In this document: positions 13,448-25,889 of the stretch, piece after piece
Layout: the number at the start of each line of letters is the position of its first letter
Position numbering within the stretch: position 1 is the stretch's first letter
DNA from: Hoplostethus atlanticus
Lineage: Eukaryota; Chordata; Actinopteri; Trachichthyiformes; Trachichthyidae
Reading direction: 5' to 3'
Length of the DNA stretch: 64,000 bases
NCBI GenBank assembly: GCA_034670405.1
Contig: JAXDDX010000035.1
Location: forward strand, 3,481,001-3,545,000
Program-made: the position numbers and the translations under genes
The notes under the pieces: model-generated
What the model saw: only the letters and a program-made list of their open reading frames with translations
Told to the model about the DNA's origin: nothing
The model's database searches: none

Positions 13448-14250
13448 GCTGCCCCCACTTGGGATATTCTCTGCCTTCTATTCTGCCTCCCCTCTGCTCC
13501 CCCTCTCCCGTCGGCCCCTCCTTCTTCATACCAAGTCTCAGTGACTGATTCAGCCCAGGTTCCTATCAGCCCCCCCAAGCCATCTCTTTATCCCCCCTGC
13601 TGTATGTCAAATCAGTTTAACACCAAATTACAGACTAAATCAGCATTGAGGTGGGTTGCCATAGTGACAAGGCACAGTCATCTTGCAGTGGGGCTTAACA
13701 TTTTGGCTGATCTCACCTAAAGTAGAGGGTTATAAAAGAGTCAGAATAACTTCAACTCCAATCAACAAGTAAAATAAATGTACAGGAATTTGTCTTGGTG
13801 TGCAGAAATACTGATAATTGTATGCACTGCACACTGTGGTTCTACTGTCTCTCTCTCAGACTCTTTACCTCAGTCTCAGCATAGACTCCTCCCACTTGTG
13901 ATCTTCTGAAATTTCAAATCAGTGCTAATAGTGGCGATGCCGTTGCTCATTTCTGTCCTGTACTCAGACGTGGCTTCACAGCCCCCTCAGCCACTGCCAA
14001 CAGGAGTTTACACGGCTGAGTAGGAGTCGGGGTGTGATTTTCAACGAAGACCATCTGCACGGAGGGTCCCTCACTCGTGTAAGCAGCATATGCTTTAGTG
14101 TGTGGGTGACAGAGCTGGTGAGCGCGCTCGTTCTTTGGGTGAATTAACCTGCCTTGACAACAGGGAGCGTCCCTGTTGTCCTCCATCTTGGTTGAGACTA
14201 TCTTGACAGTGAGGGGTTAAATCTCAGAGGACCCCACTCTAGCCTACCTC

Positions 14251-14253
<3 letters not shown>

Positions 14254-14302
<49 letters not shown>
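14254..14302. repeat. (CA)24 microsatellite
   Basis: An uninterrupted CA run is followed by the variant acgcgcacacacatgcac. This is ordinary teleost CA repeat sequence. Confidence 0.96.
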
Positions 14303-14304
<2 letters not shown>

Positions 14305-15157
14305 GCACACACATGCACGGTACATTCATCAATAGAGTATGAGCCATTCGTTCCTTCCAGCTCCCCAGCCAGTGGACTCAAGGCAGATTGTATATACAGG
14401 TCTGGGAACGGAGAGGGACTTTCTGCAAACAATAATCAAATATTTTTGTTGGAGAGTGGGATGCTGAATTGAATGTGACCGACTGCCTTTTCCTTGTCAG
14501 CAGCAGTATTTAATATGCTCATTATTCATACCATTCTTGGCAGGCTGGAGTCCGAGCAATATATTATGCAGACGCATGATGACGTTTGGTACAAGAACTG
14601 TAGGGAGGGAAATCATGCCTAATCCCCTTATTAAGAATGCAAGTCAGCATCTAAATCCCCCTCTCTCTCTATCTCTACTCCCTTTATTGCCTAATGGTGG
14701 TCGACAAACCCATCAGGAGATGAGCTCGGCTGGGTTAGGTTAGGTCATTTTTGGACACTAGAAGCAGATGTGGGTGTGCATTTTTACCGAGGGATTTTAC
14801 ATGTAGGTTCATCACATTTTATCATGATCAGCACATCATCTATTCCACTCTGCAATTAGTTTGGAGATGTAAGCAGATTATATGTTTCTGTATATTACAC
14901 AGCTGAGTGAGTTCAAATGTTCAGCACCCTCAGTGGAGAATATCTTTAGGACATGAATGTGTGATGTCTAAATCGTGGTACTAAGCATTTTTGTCTGCTA
15001 TAGAGAATGCAGCGCTGGCCATGTTAGACCTATGGGATACATGTTAGGCCAGAAGGGGAACAAGGGAGGTAATCCAGTGCGTGGCCTACTAGCCTTTAAA
15101 GATTATATGTACCAGAGTTGTTGTTTTACTGCTCCACTTTTTGCTGCTCCACATTAC

Positions 15158-15160
<3 letters not shown>

Positions 15161-15196
<36 letters not shown>
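15161..15196. repeat. (GATA)9 microsatellite
   Basis: Nine perfect GATA units are followed by a purine-rich stretch. It is a short tetranucleotide array and likely polymorphic. Confidence 0.95.
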
Positions 15197-15709
15197 CGGA
15201 GAGAAAGAGACGGGAGGCGGGTGAGCATGCTAAGGGTTGTAATATCTCCCGGCAACAGTACAGAGCCCACAAGGGAAGATATCGCACTGTAATTTCTCCT
15301 CAGCATGTTCTAGATGTTCCCTTTCTTCCTGCTTTTACAGTAAGTGACATGTCTGCCTGGGTTAACATAAGGAACGCTGCCCTTGTTTTCCAGTGCAGGG
15401 CTGCTTTCATGTCAACTACAAGCAGATCGGCAGGGGATTTGGCCCGCTCTGCTTAATCGCTGCCTCACATTACGCACTACTTGGAACAGACATGCACACA
15501 GACACCAACACTTCTATGATTCTCTGACAGAAATACTGCAGATTATTGCAGAGATTTGATGCATAATCCACAATGTCCTCTGAGGGGCTCTACATTACTC
15601 TTAGAACAGAGACGCCAGCTTTGTTCTGCTCCAGGGCTGAATACCATACGGAGGGTTGAGTAGAAGTGCCTGTCCATCTGTAGTGGCTGCCCTCAAGAGA
15701 CCGTTATTG

Positions 15710-15856
15710 ACCCAGACAGCTACTCAACCAGTCATCCAGCCAGTCGACCAGTCACCCGGCTATCTAACCAGCCACACAGCTAAAAAGCCAGGAAACCAAC
15801 TAGCTCAATACTCCATCAACCAGCCAATCATCCAGCAAGCCAACCAACTAACCTGA
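15710..15856. repeat. Degenerate CCAG/CCAA-type simple repeat
   Basis: Short units such as ccagtcatccagccagtcga, ccagtcacc, accagcc, caaccagcc and ccaaccaac recur every 4 to 8 bases over about 150 bases. The pattern is that of an old, decayed CCA-based tetranucleotide array. Confidence 0.65.
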
Positions 15857-18209
15857 CATTTCCGAAAGATGAGACATCAGGTCAGGGATTACTTATTGGT
15901 CATTACTTTACTTCCTTAAAATCTACTTTCTGGTGTGTCAACTGAAGGATTGTACTAATTTGGAAATACAGTAATAATTGCATTGCAATAATTACATTGT
16001 TTTTGAAGTAGCAATCAAAGTGAAATACACCATTATACTTTAATGGTGGAATGTTCATTGTACTCTGGAAAAGTTAAACTTCTCAAAGTACCTTTTAAAA
16101 CATGCTGCCCCCACAGCGTAAGTGAATAGCGATAATTGCATGGGTTTTCCTGTTGAGATTGCCACCAACACTTTAGCAGTTGTGATTACAGTTCCCACCC
16201 ACCACATTGAACTCAATTGCTATTATTCCTACTCTTTAAGCATAAAATGACTGATTCATGTGGATTGCTGTGCTGTTTAAAAATTGAAGCCACTCATCCT
16301 CTGCGTTCACACTGAGTCACTGGAAGTCCAATCATTTCCTCAGTGGTAAACGACTGGCCCAATCTGAATGAAAATTCATACAGTATGAAAGGGGTGGTAT
16401 AAACCCGTTATAATCCGTTCAGTAGGAGAATATTAGCGGCTAATAACCATGTAAATGCTTGAACTGACTACCTTCTTCCGATTTAATGAATCTTCCTGTG
16501 GTGCATGTGCGTTCACTTACAGTAAGTGACGTTGGTGCGATAAATTCATTCAGCAGATTTATTGTACTTGGTGATTAAAGTGATTCTGATTGTAATTCTG
16601 ATGATAATGCAGTGGGAGAAGGAGGGATATCATCAACACCCTCTGCAGACCTGGAGGGCAGGCATGGTGCTTGTGTGTGTGGTCACGTGTTACTGTCAGC
16701 TCACTTCTTGATTGTCGCTGCGTTTGTCCGTCGGTAATGCCGCCACTATCAGGGCTTTGGTGAGGCAGAGCCCTCCAGTGTCGAGGTTTCTAAACTGCCA
16801 TCTTTCACACGGTTAAAGCTGGAGTGCTGTTACAATAACCAGCTGCTAAAAATAGCCTGTGGCCCAGCCAAGAAATGCCGTTTCCCTCTAGTGAAAGGGC
16901 TGTGTTTGCGACATGCTCTCTCTCTTTGTTCTTCCTCTCCCCCTTTTGAAACACAGGGAGGGTGGCAGTCGTTAGGAGAATGCTGATGCTGATGTCTCTG
17001 CATGCTGAGATTAGCCAGCTATGTTGTGTGTGCTCTCTCACTGTAAAGACGACTGAAATTATAATGCAACAACACTGTGTTTAGTGAAATGAGATAGTTG
17101 TCCTCTGGCACAAAGGAAGTGGATGTATTTGATTGTATCTGACCAATCTGCTTGCATGGCAAGTAAGAATAGAGAGAACAGAGACATTCAGACCCATTGG
17201 TGACATACATTTGGCTTCGTTTTTGCTATCAGTGTCCCAAAGATACTTGTGGCTTTATTGAAAATATGCACAGTCACAGGGAGCATCTATCCAGAGGTTT
17301 CTAAAACATCTGACCTGCAGTACTGTTCTGCACATTTAGTCTAATATTGACTTCATCCAAAATGGACATTAGTTGAGTACCTTGGTGTTTCTGAATGATC
17401 TCTCCCCCTTTTTACACGTTGCTTGGCGTAATAGCCAGTATCCACAGAATAAAAGCATTTAACTCCAATCAATGGGATTTATGGCTGCTTTAAAAGGCAA
17501 AGGTGTCTTTTCTCTTTTGAAAGTGCAGTTTTGGCTGTCTTCCAGCACAGATTTGACCAATAGCTGCGCATGATGAATAGTTATTACCTTGGCTGCCTGC
17601 TTAGGATTCACACTTCTCTCCAAGTTTGAAGGGCTGCTACATCTTCCTACATTAAGCAGTAGTGGAGCGGGTTTTAGCAAGGTTTTACCTGCCAATATGT
17701 CATGTTTTAGTCTGCAAAGATGAAACCTAACAAATATTAACCAAACAAATATAACCAGAGCTAGAGATTTATTTGACAGCTTGCATCCCTACTTTCTCAA
17801 GCCTCCCTTCTAACTCTCCTTTCTTTCATGCACTGCCCTTGCATGCTATAAAAGTAATGGTGTTCCTGAAGCCATTAGACAGAGTGAGATGTTTTTTCTC
17901 TTTCCAGATTAGTTGACGCAAGCAGAATAAATTGGGAGCAAGTGTCAAGGAGTGAGGTCTATCTGGTTGAACAGCAACCAGACAATGTTCTCTTTTCTCT
18001 CTGGCGTCTTTATGTGTGGGCAAAGGGAAGGGAAAGTAAGCCAATGATAATGCCAAGATGGAGAGTTGTTTTATCAACTGCAGGACTATATTTGTTGGCA
18101 GTGGCTGCTGGTGTTGATATAGGCTGATTTGATTTGGGCTTGTGATCAGATGGTCAATATTACCTATGGGATTGGACCAAATATGTTGAATTGTTGTATT
18201 TTTTTCTTT

Positions 18210-18320
18210 TTTATTTAACCTTTATTTAACCAGGAAGTCCCGTCGAGATTAAAAATCTCCTTTGGCCTGGCCAAGACAGGCAGCAGCACAAATAATTGCG
18301 AAATGTTTCAGGCAGACAAC
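18210..18320. repeat. Fish dispersed repeat
   Basis: The stretch ttatttaacctttatttaac, followed by caggaagtcccgtcgagatt, aaaaatctcc and ctggccaagacaggcagcag, is a repeat I recognise as abundant in teleost genomes. The class of the parent element is not certain to me. Limits are approximate. Confidence 0.55.
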
Positions 18321-21300
18321 ATAACAATAATAAGCGCCTTGGTAGAGGGAACATCCCAAGGCAGCTCAGGGGGTCTAGAGTCCAGAGCAGAATCAAGAAT
18401 CAAATGTTTATAACCTATGTTTATTATATTCTTCCCTGTATCCAGCCAGAGGCATTGTGTATGTGATGTACATGGGTTTGTGTCCTGACCTTTGAAACCT
18501 CCCTCAGCTGACTGCTGTGTTCTTAAGGCCAGTGGGAATCGAAGGTGGGGGAAGGTTAAGACTGCTGGATAACCTGGAGAGTTACAGGAGGTTGGGAAGC
18601 TGTAATCACTCTGAGGCTGGAACTGTATTGTGCAGCGTTGCACGGAAATGCACCTAGTTGGGATATGGTCCAGTATGGGACTCTCAAATATGGGATTTCA
18701 TTATCTGATAAGAAAAGAATGGACTATGCCTACCAGCCAATGCATTCATTGCACTCAAGAAGGAAATCGTAATGGAACGGATACAACGTACACGACACTA
18801 ATTTAACTCAGAAATTGGCAGTATGGTCAAAATATCATATCACTTGCTATCATTTGAAATTCTCCCATCCAATTTCAAATGTGGTTGAATATTGCTACAA
18901 TGTGCAATATTTTATCTTCAATAAAATATTGTTGACAACAGTATTCTAAAAACACATACATTTGCATGGATCCATGCAGTCGTATCTTAAAATATTGATT
19001 GTCCTCGACCGCTGAGGTGTTGGCATGAAATATTATGCAAATGTGATTGAGGACACCTTCCTTGTAAAAAATTGGATCTACCAAAGTGCCAATTTAATAT
19101 GACCCAGTGGTATTCTGTTCTTGGTGCTCTGGTATGTTTTAATGAGATTGTTTTTTAATGCATTAAATGAATAATTATTTGCATAGAGGCAAACCCCTTT
19201 ATAATTAAAATGCCTTCAATTACTAGCAGGTCGAGAATGAAAAACTTTTTCTAACCACAGACACATTTTGTGAAGTTTCTTTTTTTTTTTTACAATAAGT
19301 GCTGCGCTTTATAGAAAAATAAGTGGTCGAGAATGAATGAAATCAAGAACTATACATGTTGGAGAGGATGGGCATGCTACTTTTGAACTGACAGGAAGTG
19401 ACTCAATTGATGCTGAATTATGTTTGTGTTGCATGTGATTTGTTTTGTTCAAGAGCCTTCATTCTCCGCTCTGTGAAGGGATTTGCCCACTACTCAAGAA
19501 TGTTATTGTTATTGACGGGAATGCTCATTCTGAATGTGTATCATGGTGTATTTGAAATAAACAGAACACATGATTTTAATAGGCACCTGCCGTGTTTGTG
19601 GCTTACATCCAATCAAACAAAGTTTGAGATCATGTAAGAAATTAAGAAAGTAATTATTTAGCACTTCTTAGTTTTCTTGTGAATGTCAGGCTTGAGTTTG
19701 AAAAGGGAGCAGGGTGTGGGCTGCTGTCTATAGACTGCTTGGGAGCTCATTTGCCTAATCTTGGGAACTAGAGTGGAAGCTGTGTATAATGAGGACTGAG
19801 GCTTGTCTGGGACGGGGCTGCGAGGTTGGGGTTGTGCTGGGGGGGGCACTCTGAAAGACATGAAGGTATTAATCGAACAAAAGGGGCAACCGAAAAGTTT
19901 GAAGCGAGGGAGAACGCCTGTGGAATGGTCAAGCATTTTTGCATTTTGACTGCCTTTGTGCAACTGCAAATCAAAAGACGAGGGAGGGAAGTGAAAGAGA
20001 GAACAGAATGCAGTGATGTTTTCAAGTTTTCCGGAGGCTCCTCTTGAAAACATTTGTCCACTTTGGAACAGCAGGGACAGCCTATGACTTTGCCAGAACA
20101 TGCGCCACGTCCAGATTCTGATCAGGAGTGCATTCCCCAGAACACATTTCTGCTTCGTAAAAAATAAATAAGAAACAGAGAGTATGGTTACACGTTCTCA
20201 TTTGGGAAAGAAACACTTTATAATATTATTACATTTTTGTTCAGGTGTAACTTTTTGTCAAAGCTGTATGTATCTTCGCTGATGGACACCAGCCACACAA
20301 TGGGTCTTCTGCATCATGCTGCAGCGATTTTGTTCCAATGATTTATGCAATAGGCCATTTGCCCGTGCGGACATCTGTTAGTGTATAATTAAACATCATT
20401 TCCCACTTAGGCATGTCCCAAGGGCCATAACACTCCTCACTGTGTGTGTGCGCAAATAGCACCCCACAAATATACACACAAACACACAAATGCACATTCA
20501 CCCATGTACTGACACACGACCTGCACTAGCTACACCAAGACCACTGTCAACCTAATTTTGTAATGATACGGGCATTATCCAGTGTAATCTAGCAGCAAAT
20601 TAATTACAACCCACAATCCCTCATTCCCCTCTGCACTCCCTCAGGAGATGACCACAGTTGCACTTCCACTCACCAAGCTGTCGACGACAACCATGAACAG
20701 GAAAAATAGCCTCCACGTATAGACTTCACAGCTCCACACCTCACGGCTAACACTACAGTAACTGTCAATATACTCACCCCTGATATGCTGATCTGATATA
20801 TAGATATAAAGTATCACCCCTGAAATACTATTTTTGCTCCACTCAGTTTGAAAAGGACTGGCTTTCAGACATATATATTGTGTTTGCAGGTTGTGTGAAA
20901 GCAGCATCCACTAAGAATACGGAAAAAGAGTTGAGTTGCCAAGAAAGAAATCTCGCAACCATCTAACCTTGGCAAGAAAAAAAACCTTTGCCTTTTGTTT
21001 GCATAAAATCTGAATATGCCAAAGGTGTGAATGCATTACTGTGTTCTGTCCTACTGGCAAGGTCAGTGAACGTTTCAAAGTACAACTTCCTGAAAATTAA
21101 TTTCCCCTCATAAATAACGATTAATGGCAGGCAAGTGTGACTTTGTCTGTAATTACTCCTAAATGGTGCCCTAAGAAAATGTGGAGACTGTTGTTTAAAC
21201 ATGACATTGAACTTATTAAGGCTTTCGGCTAAAGTGGGCTTTTAATTGGTGTAAACGTAATCATTGGTTTGTATATTCATCATGAATGCTGACAGGGGTG

Positions 21301-23298
21301 TGAGGGAATGAGACCCATCACGTTCTATTCACAAGAAATACCTGTGAATTAATCCTTTTTCCTTCTTTATCCTTTTGTGCATAGAATGAAAGGAAAGTCT
21401 ATTACACTCGCTTCCCTTCCCTCCCTTGATGGTGTTGCACCTCTAGTACAGTTAGCAGGACCAAAGGGAGAGAAATTGTGTGCTGTAATGATTTTCTTTA
21501 CCCAGCTTCAGTCCATTGGCTTTGGCTACCTACTACATGCACCAGCCTGACAGAGAGCCCTCGTCTGAGTTGGCCGAGTAATCCAAGATTAAAATGTATA
21601 TACACCCATTATCAAGAAAGAGGGAGAGAATAGGTTGGGCACCCTGAGCGCTGGGTACACACACACACATGGACACAAGGTCACAGCAATGCGCTGGCAG
21701 AATGTGCTCAACGTATGCAGGCACACACCCCAGCAGAGAGACTACACAGGGACATTAATGCGTGCACACACCCTCTCACAGAGATAAGCTGTGGCAGCAC
21801 GTCGTCAGGGGAATTTGACCATCCATATCATCAAAAAGAAGGCCCCATGAAATTTTAAGCCCCTCTAGAGCTGAGGCTTATACACTGTGGCATTATATTG
21901 GTCATTTCTGGTATTTATTTGTGTCTTTGTTTCTCAAACTTTTCATGTGTGGGAGGAACTGAAAAGGTATTGCAAGACAAAGATAACACACGGAGAGCTT
22001 TTGCTACCCACGTGGTATTTTCTCTTTGCAGAGCTCCACACAAGAGCTATCTTGACAGTCTGGCAAAAAGGTTCTGCAAAAATAATTGACACAAGAGCAG
22101 TGCCAGACAGACAGAGGCTGACAGAAAAAACGTGAAAAGTTTACCCTGGGTATCACATTGTTAGTCTGGAACACGTTTTGAGAGAATACACTGATCTCTG
22201 CGCTTTCAGTTCCTCTCTTCCTGCATGTCAGACTAGTCAGTAGTTTTAGGTGGAAACTTTTGCAAGGGGGTCATTGAGGTGTTTGTTCTCTGAAATGTTC
22301 TCCACAATGAACAGCACTATGTCTTCTGGGCTGAGGAAAGCCTTTGTCCTCCCTAGCACTATCGTTAACAATTAAAAAAAAGCAATGTGAGATATAATTA
22401 AACAAGCCAAGCCAGATGTACCTTGGACTGCTTTTCCAGAGGAGCTCATCAGAAATGATAATGCATGCAATCTTTCTTGCCAGGCTGACAATGTAACAAT
22501 AGAGACGATGTTGTGAAATCGACGTCTTCTGACTAAGTGGCATGTGGCTGTCCGGACACGGCCCCCAGTGTTCCACCGAGCCTGTACAGTTCCAGATACA
22601 TTTTTACAGATGTGGTTAATTACGTGCTGCTTTGGACAATTAGTAAATGAGTCTGACAGTAACCTCCATGCATTAATCACAGTAAATTACACAGAGGAAG
22701 CCGCAGCACGGAGGTTCAATTAACCTTTTAGCCCTCGTCTGAATGCGGTGGATGGGGCTGGTTATTCAGCGAAAGGCCCTAACACCCTCTGAGGTCACGG
22801 GGGAGAGAGAGGCACCCGGTGCCACAGCAGACGGACCGAGTCCCTCCCTCCACTCCCTCCCGACGCTGTCCTCGCCAGGCCCAGGCCAACCCTTGGGAAT
22901 CATTGAGCTGTCTGGAAATCAAGGCAACCTTTGTGTCTTGCATTTTTCTCACAGCTGTGGTGGCATTTTTTTTCCTAAACAGTCCTGCCAAAATCCCCCT
23001 ATTTATTTTGTTTAATTTAGTTGATGGTTGAAGCTGACCTCGTGATAACTGCCAACACAGCCCAACAACTCTCAGGAGAAATCAGGGGCCAGCGTCGGGG
23101 ACGAAAGTCTACGGGGCTATCTGGAGTACTCTGTGATCTCTTTAACTTGCTGTGATGGACAATATGAAGGATTTTGTTCTCAGATACACCGAACCTAACC
23201 AGCCAAACAAAATACATTAAAAAAGTTGAATTATTCTATGGCTTCTCAAATGTGATACAAGCCACAGTATATGTGTATCATTCATTAGGAGGTGGTAG

Positions 23299-23468
23299 TA
23301 GCCTGGAGGTCAGAGACACACGCTTTCTACCAGAAGGTCTCCTGGTTCAGATCCCTGATGGCTGGTTGGGGGGTGTTAATGACTGACTTGTGTCCTTAAC
23401 ACCTATCACCTCTGTGTGCCCTTGAGACAGACATTGAACGCCCAAGAACAACGCCCTTCCCCATCAAC
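23299..23468 (+). mobile_element. tRNA-derived SINE copy
   Basis: An A-box-like tagcctggaggt (23299-23310) and a B-box-like ggttcagatcc (23344-23354) lie about 45 bases apart, as in a tRNA-type internal RNA polymerase III promoter. Downstream, gtgcccttgagacagacatt gaacgccc matches the body of a fish SINE whose other copy here is at 28169-28345. Substitutions suggest an old copy. Confidence 0.6.
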
Positions 23469-23805
23469 TGCTCTTGCAGCCTATGGATTTAAATCAGTCA
23501 ATTTGCCTGGTTTACATTTACTTTTCATAATCCTTGGAAATCCTTGGAAATCCACAAGGGTCTTATAATATATGTTACCCTGTATGCTGTACCACTTCAT
23601 ACCTCAGTATACTGTTCTATCTGGCTTCCTCGCACTTTGTTATGGAAGGTATGCAACAGCCTGGGCAGCAGACCAGAGATGTGTAACAGGAGGATATCAA
23701 ATTAGTGCTTTGTATTCCTACACTCCCATTTCACATTTTTAGTCTTACTACTTTTAGTCACTGTTGGATTTACAACCTGCCCCGAGCAAATTGAGGACTG
23801 TTGAG

Positions 23806-23808
<3 letters not shown>

Positions 23809-23862
<54 letters not shown>
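23809..23862. repeat. (GA)27 microsatellite
   Basis: A perfect GA array on the + strand continues as imperfect GA-rich sequence to about 23877. Confidence 0.96.
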
Positions 23863-23865
<3 letters not shown>

Positions 23866-24238
23866 GAGAAGAGAAAGACTTTTTTTTCCTTTCTTCATAT
23901 GCAATGAGAAACAGAAGGACAAATGAACAGCCAGAGACAGAGGAAACATACAGATAGATAAATGAGGAGAAAATACTCTGCATTGCTGTTGAGTCAGTTC
24001 CCAGAGACAAGCCAGCACAATGCTGCCTCTGTCCTGCCTCGTCCTGTCCAGTTTGTGCTTCAGGGTTGATGCTGATGTTTCAGGATTGATTTGTCTGCGT
24101 TCAGCAGTGAGGCACCCTGCACAAACAATGAAACAGGCATGCGGCCTTAACACGCTAGCCTCTTGTTTCTGACTGCCCAATACCCCTGTGTGAAACAATG
24201 GTCACATGACCTGGTGAGTCATAGAATGAGGGAGAGTA

Positions 24239-24259
24239 CCCCCCCCCCCCCCCCCCCCC
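24239..24259. repeat. Poly-C tract (21 C)
   Basis: Twenty-one cytosines in a row are followed by a long CA-rich stretch. The complementary strand is a G21 run able to form quadruplex structure. The length may also contain sequencing or assembly error. Confidence 0.9.
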
Positions 24260-24262
24260 GAA

Positions 24263-24420
24263 ACACACACACGCACATGCACACGCACAAGCACACGCAC
24301 ACACACACACCCTCTGTTCTCACACACATGCTCAATCACTCTCAGCATTATGGTGTACTTTTGTGCCAACACACACACACATGCACACACGTGCACAAGT
24401 CAACACACACACATGCTCAC
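24263..24420. repeat. Interrupted CA-rich repeat
   Basis: Two clusters of acac runs broken by gcacatgcac and similar units (about 24263-24312 and 24368-24420) form a decayed CA microsatellite. CA-rich units continue thinly to about 24510. Confidence 0.8.
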
Positions 24421-24727
24421 CAACGCATTTATGTACATATATACTCACACACATGCACACTTAGTGAAATTCTTAATGCACACATACATGCACGGCCACC
24501 CACATGCACAACAGGCACAACGTACAATAAAACACAACCTCAGACTCACAAATGCCTAAAAGAACACGACTCTTTGTCATCTGTATAGGGACCTTTTCCT
24601 CTTGGGGAGGAACACACACACATGATTTTAGCCTTTAAGTCTCCATCCCAAACATTAAAGGGCCTCACACACACAGATCAAGCCTTACTTCCCTTCTTTT
24701 ATCCTCCCCTCTCCTCTCTCTCTACCA

Positions 24728-25435
24728 CACTGCAAAAAAAATTCTGCCAAAGGGGTGAGATAATTTCACCACCCTTTCCGATGCAAATCAAAATGTTTCA
24801 AAAGTTTGCTTGACTCAAGTGACATTATCTTGGAACAAGTGGAATGGCCGGCTTTATTTCAAAATACTGTCATTGGATTCAAGAAAATGCTTGACATAAC
24901 AGAAACTGAAACATGGAAAAAAGTGGATTTACCCCGCCATGTTGTCAGAAAAACTGTGTTTTAAGGCTCAATACTCGATCAAAAACCTTGTTTTGAAGTG
25001 TGGCGGAGAGAGATTTCATACTCAATATTTGATGAATGACTTGAAGCTGCACTGCACTTTGTACGTTGGTGGCCCCAGTGAAATGAAAACGTCAATACCA
25101 TGCAACATGATGTCAGTAAACTGCACACAGCATGCACATGTTTCTAACCCATCTGTGATTGCTTTTATACCAAAGGATACCAAAAGGACAAAAGAGGCAA
25201 AAGATGGTGAGCTTTCTCTCAACGGGGCGCTCGCTCGCTGCTGTTTAGGAGACAGTTTGTATTTCGCTGTTATGTTTTGTCACCTGTGGGCGTAGAAGTG
25301 TACATTCCCCACACCATTTTATTTGGGCAAATCTACTCTTCTCCGTTACAGCCCCATGTTTAGATTTAGGCTGATAAGACGGGTGTATTTTTACATTAAA
25401 AATCACACCTAGTGTAGTGGCCATTTTTTGCAGTG
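24728..25435. mobile_element. hAT-like nonautonomous element
   Basis: Perfect 12-base terminal inverted repeats cactgcaaaaaa (from 24728) and ttttttgcagtg (to 25435) bound a 708-base segment. The left interior has gataatttcacc, gacattatcttggaacaagtg-like and caagaaaatgcttgac phrases of the ubiquitous fish hAT-type MITE group. The central part (about 25000-25400) is not typical of the short MITE and may be an internal insertion or an unrelated core. The 8-base flanks (ctctacca and caccacta) agree at 5 of 8 positions, so the target-site duplication is uncertain. No transposase frame is present. Confidence 0.6.
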
Positions 25436-25834
25436 CACCACTAGCAGCCACCCCCCACTACTCTTGTTGCCGCTCGGCTGGAATTCCTCGCGGATCACTG
25501 CCCGCGCCCTCTTTATTCCCATTCTGTGGCTCCTCTGACACCTGGCCGCTGCCCCCCCAGCCCCCTCCTCCCTCTCCCTGCTCCCCCCCCTCTAGCCCCT
25601 CATTAATCGGTCCTGATATTGATGGGAGGTGAACGCTGGCAAATGACTGCCTGTGAAGACCCCTCGAACACCCCACCCCCCCCGTCGCCCTGCCTGCATC
25701 CACATACAGGCCTGATTTGCATGCCAATCGGCACGTTGGCCCGAGCCGTTCCCAGGGCAGTGCCCCAGCTCACCACGCCTGTGAATCAGTTCCTCTGTGT
25801 GTCTGCTGGCTCAATCCATCGCTCTTTCGCCTCA

Positions 25835-25889
25835 TCTCTCTCTCTCTCTCTCTCCCTCTCTCTCTCTCTATCTATCTACCTATCTATAT
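25835..25889. repeat. (TC)n/(TATC)n microsatellite
   Basis: A TC run passes into tatctatctacctatctata, forming a compound simple repeat inside a wider pyrimidine-rich region reaching about 25935. Confidence 0.9.

Larger units (their letters stand above)
11353..24720. other. Noncoding block, probable intron 1 (part 3)
   Basis: No exon or RNA gene is recognisable. The block contains several microsatellites, two SINE-type copies, a fish dispersed repeat at 18210-18320 and an AT-rich homeodomain-motif cluster at about 22600-22730. The longest frames (for example 19658-20101 and 18308-18643 on the minus strand) have no signal peptide, domain or compositional evidence of coding. Intron assignment is inferred from the Eph exon downstream. 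Confidence 0.4.

Noticed and set aside
13379-13720. 113-codon frame with a serine run
   Set aside because: The run is the TCC trinucleotide repeat read in frame; the rest shows no conserved features.
19658-20101. 147-codon minus-strand frame
   Set aside because: No recognisable domain, no signal peptide, unremarkable composition and no splice context.
23770-24198. 142-codon minus-strand frame
   Set aside because: Its middle is the translation of the GA microsatellite (Leu-Ser runs), so the length is an artefact.
24263-24510. CA-rich direct repeats considered as a CRISPR-like array
   Set aside because: Units are irregular acac microsatellite sequence without constant repeats and spacers, in a vertebrate genome.
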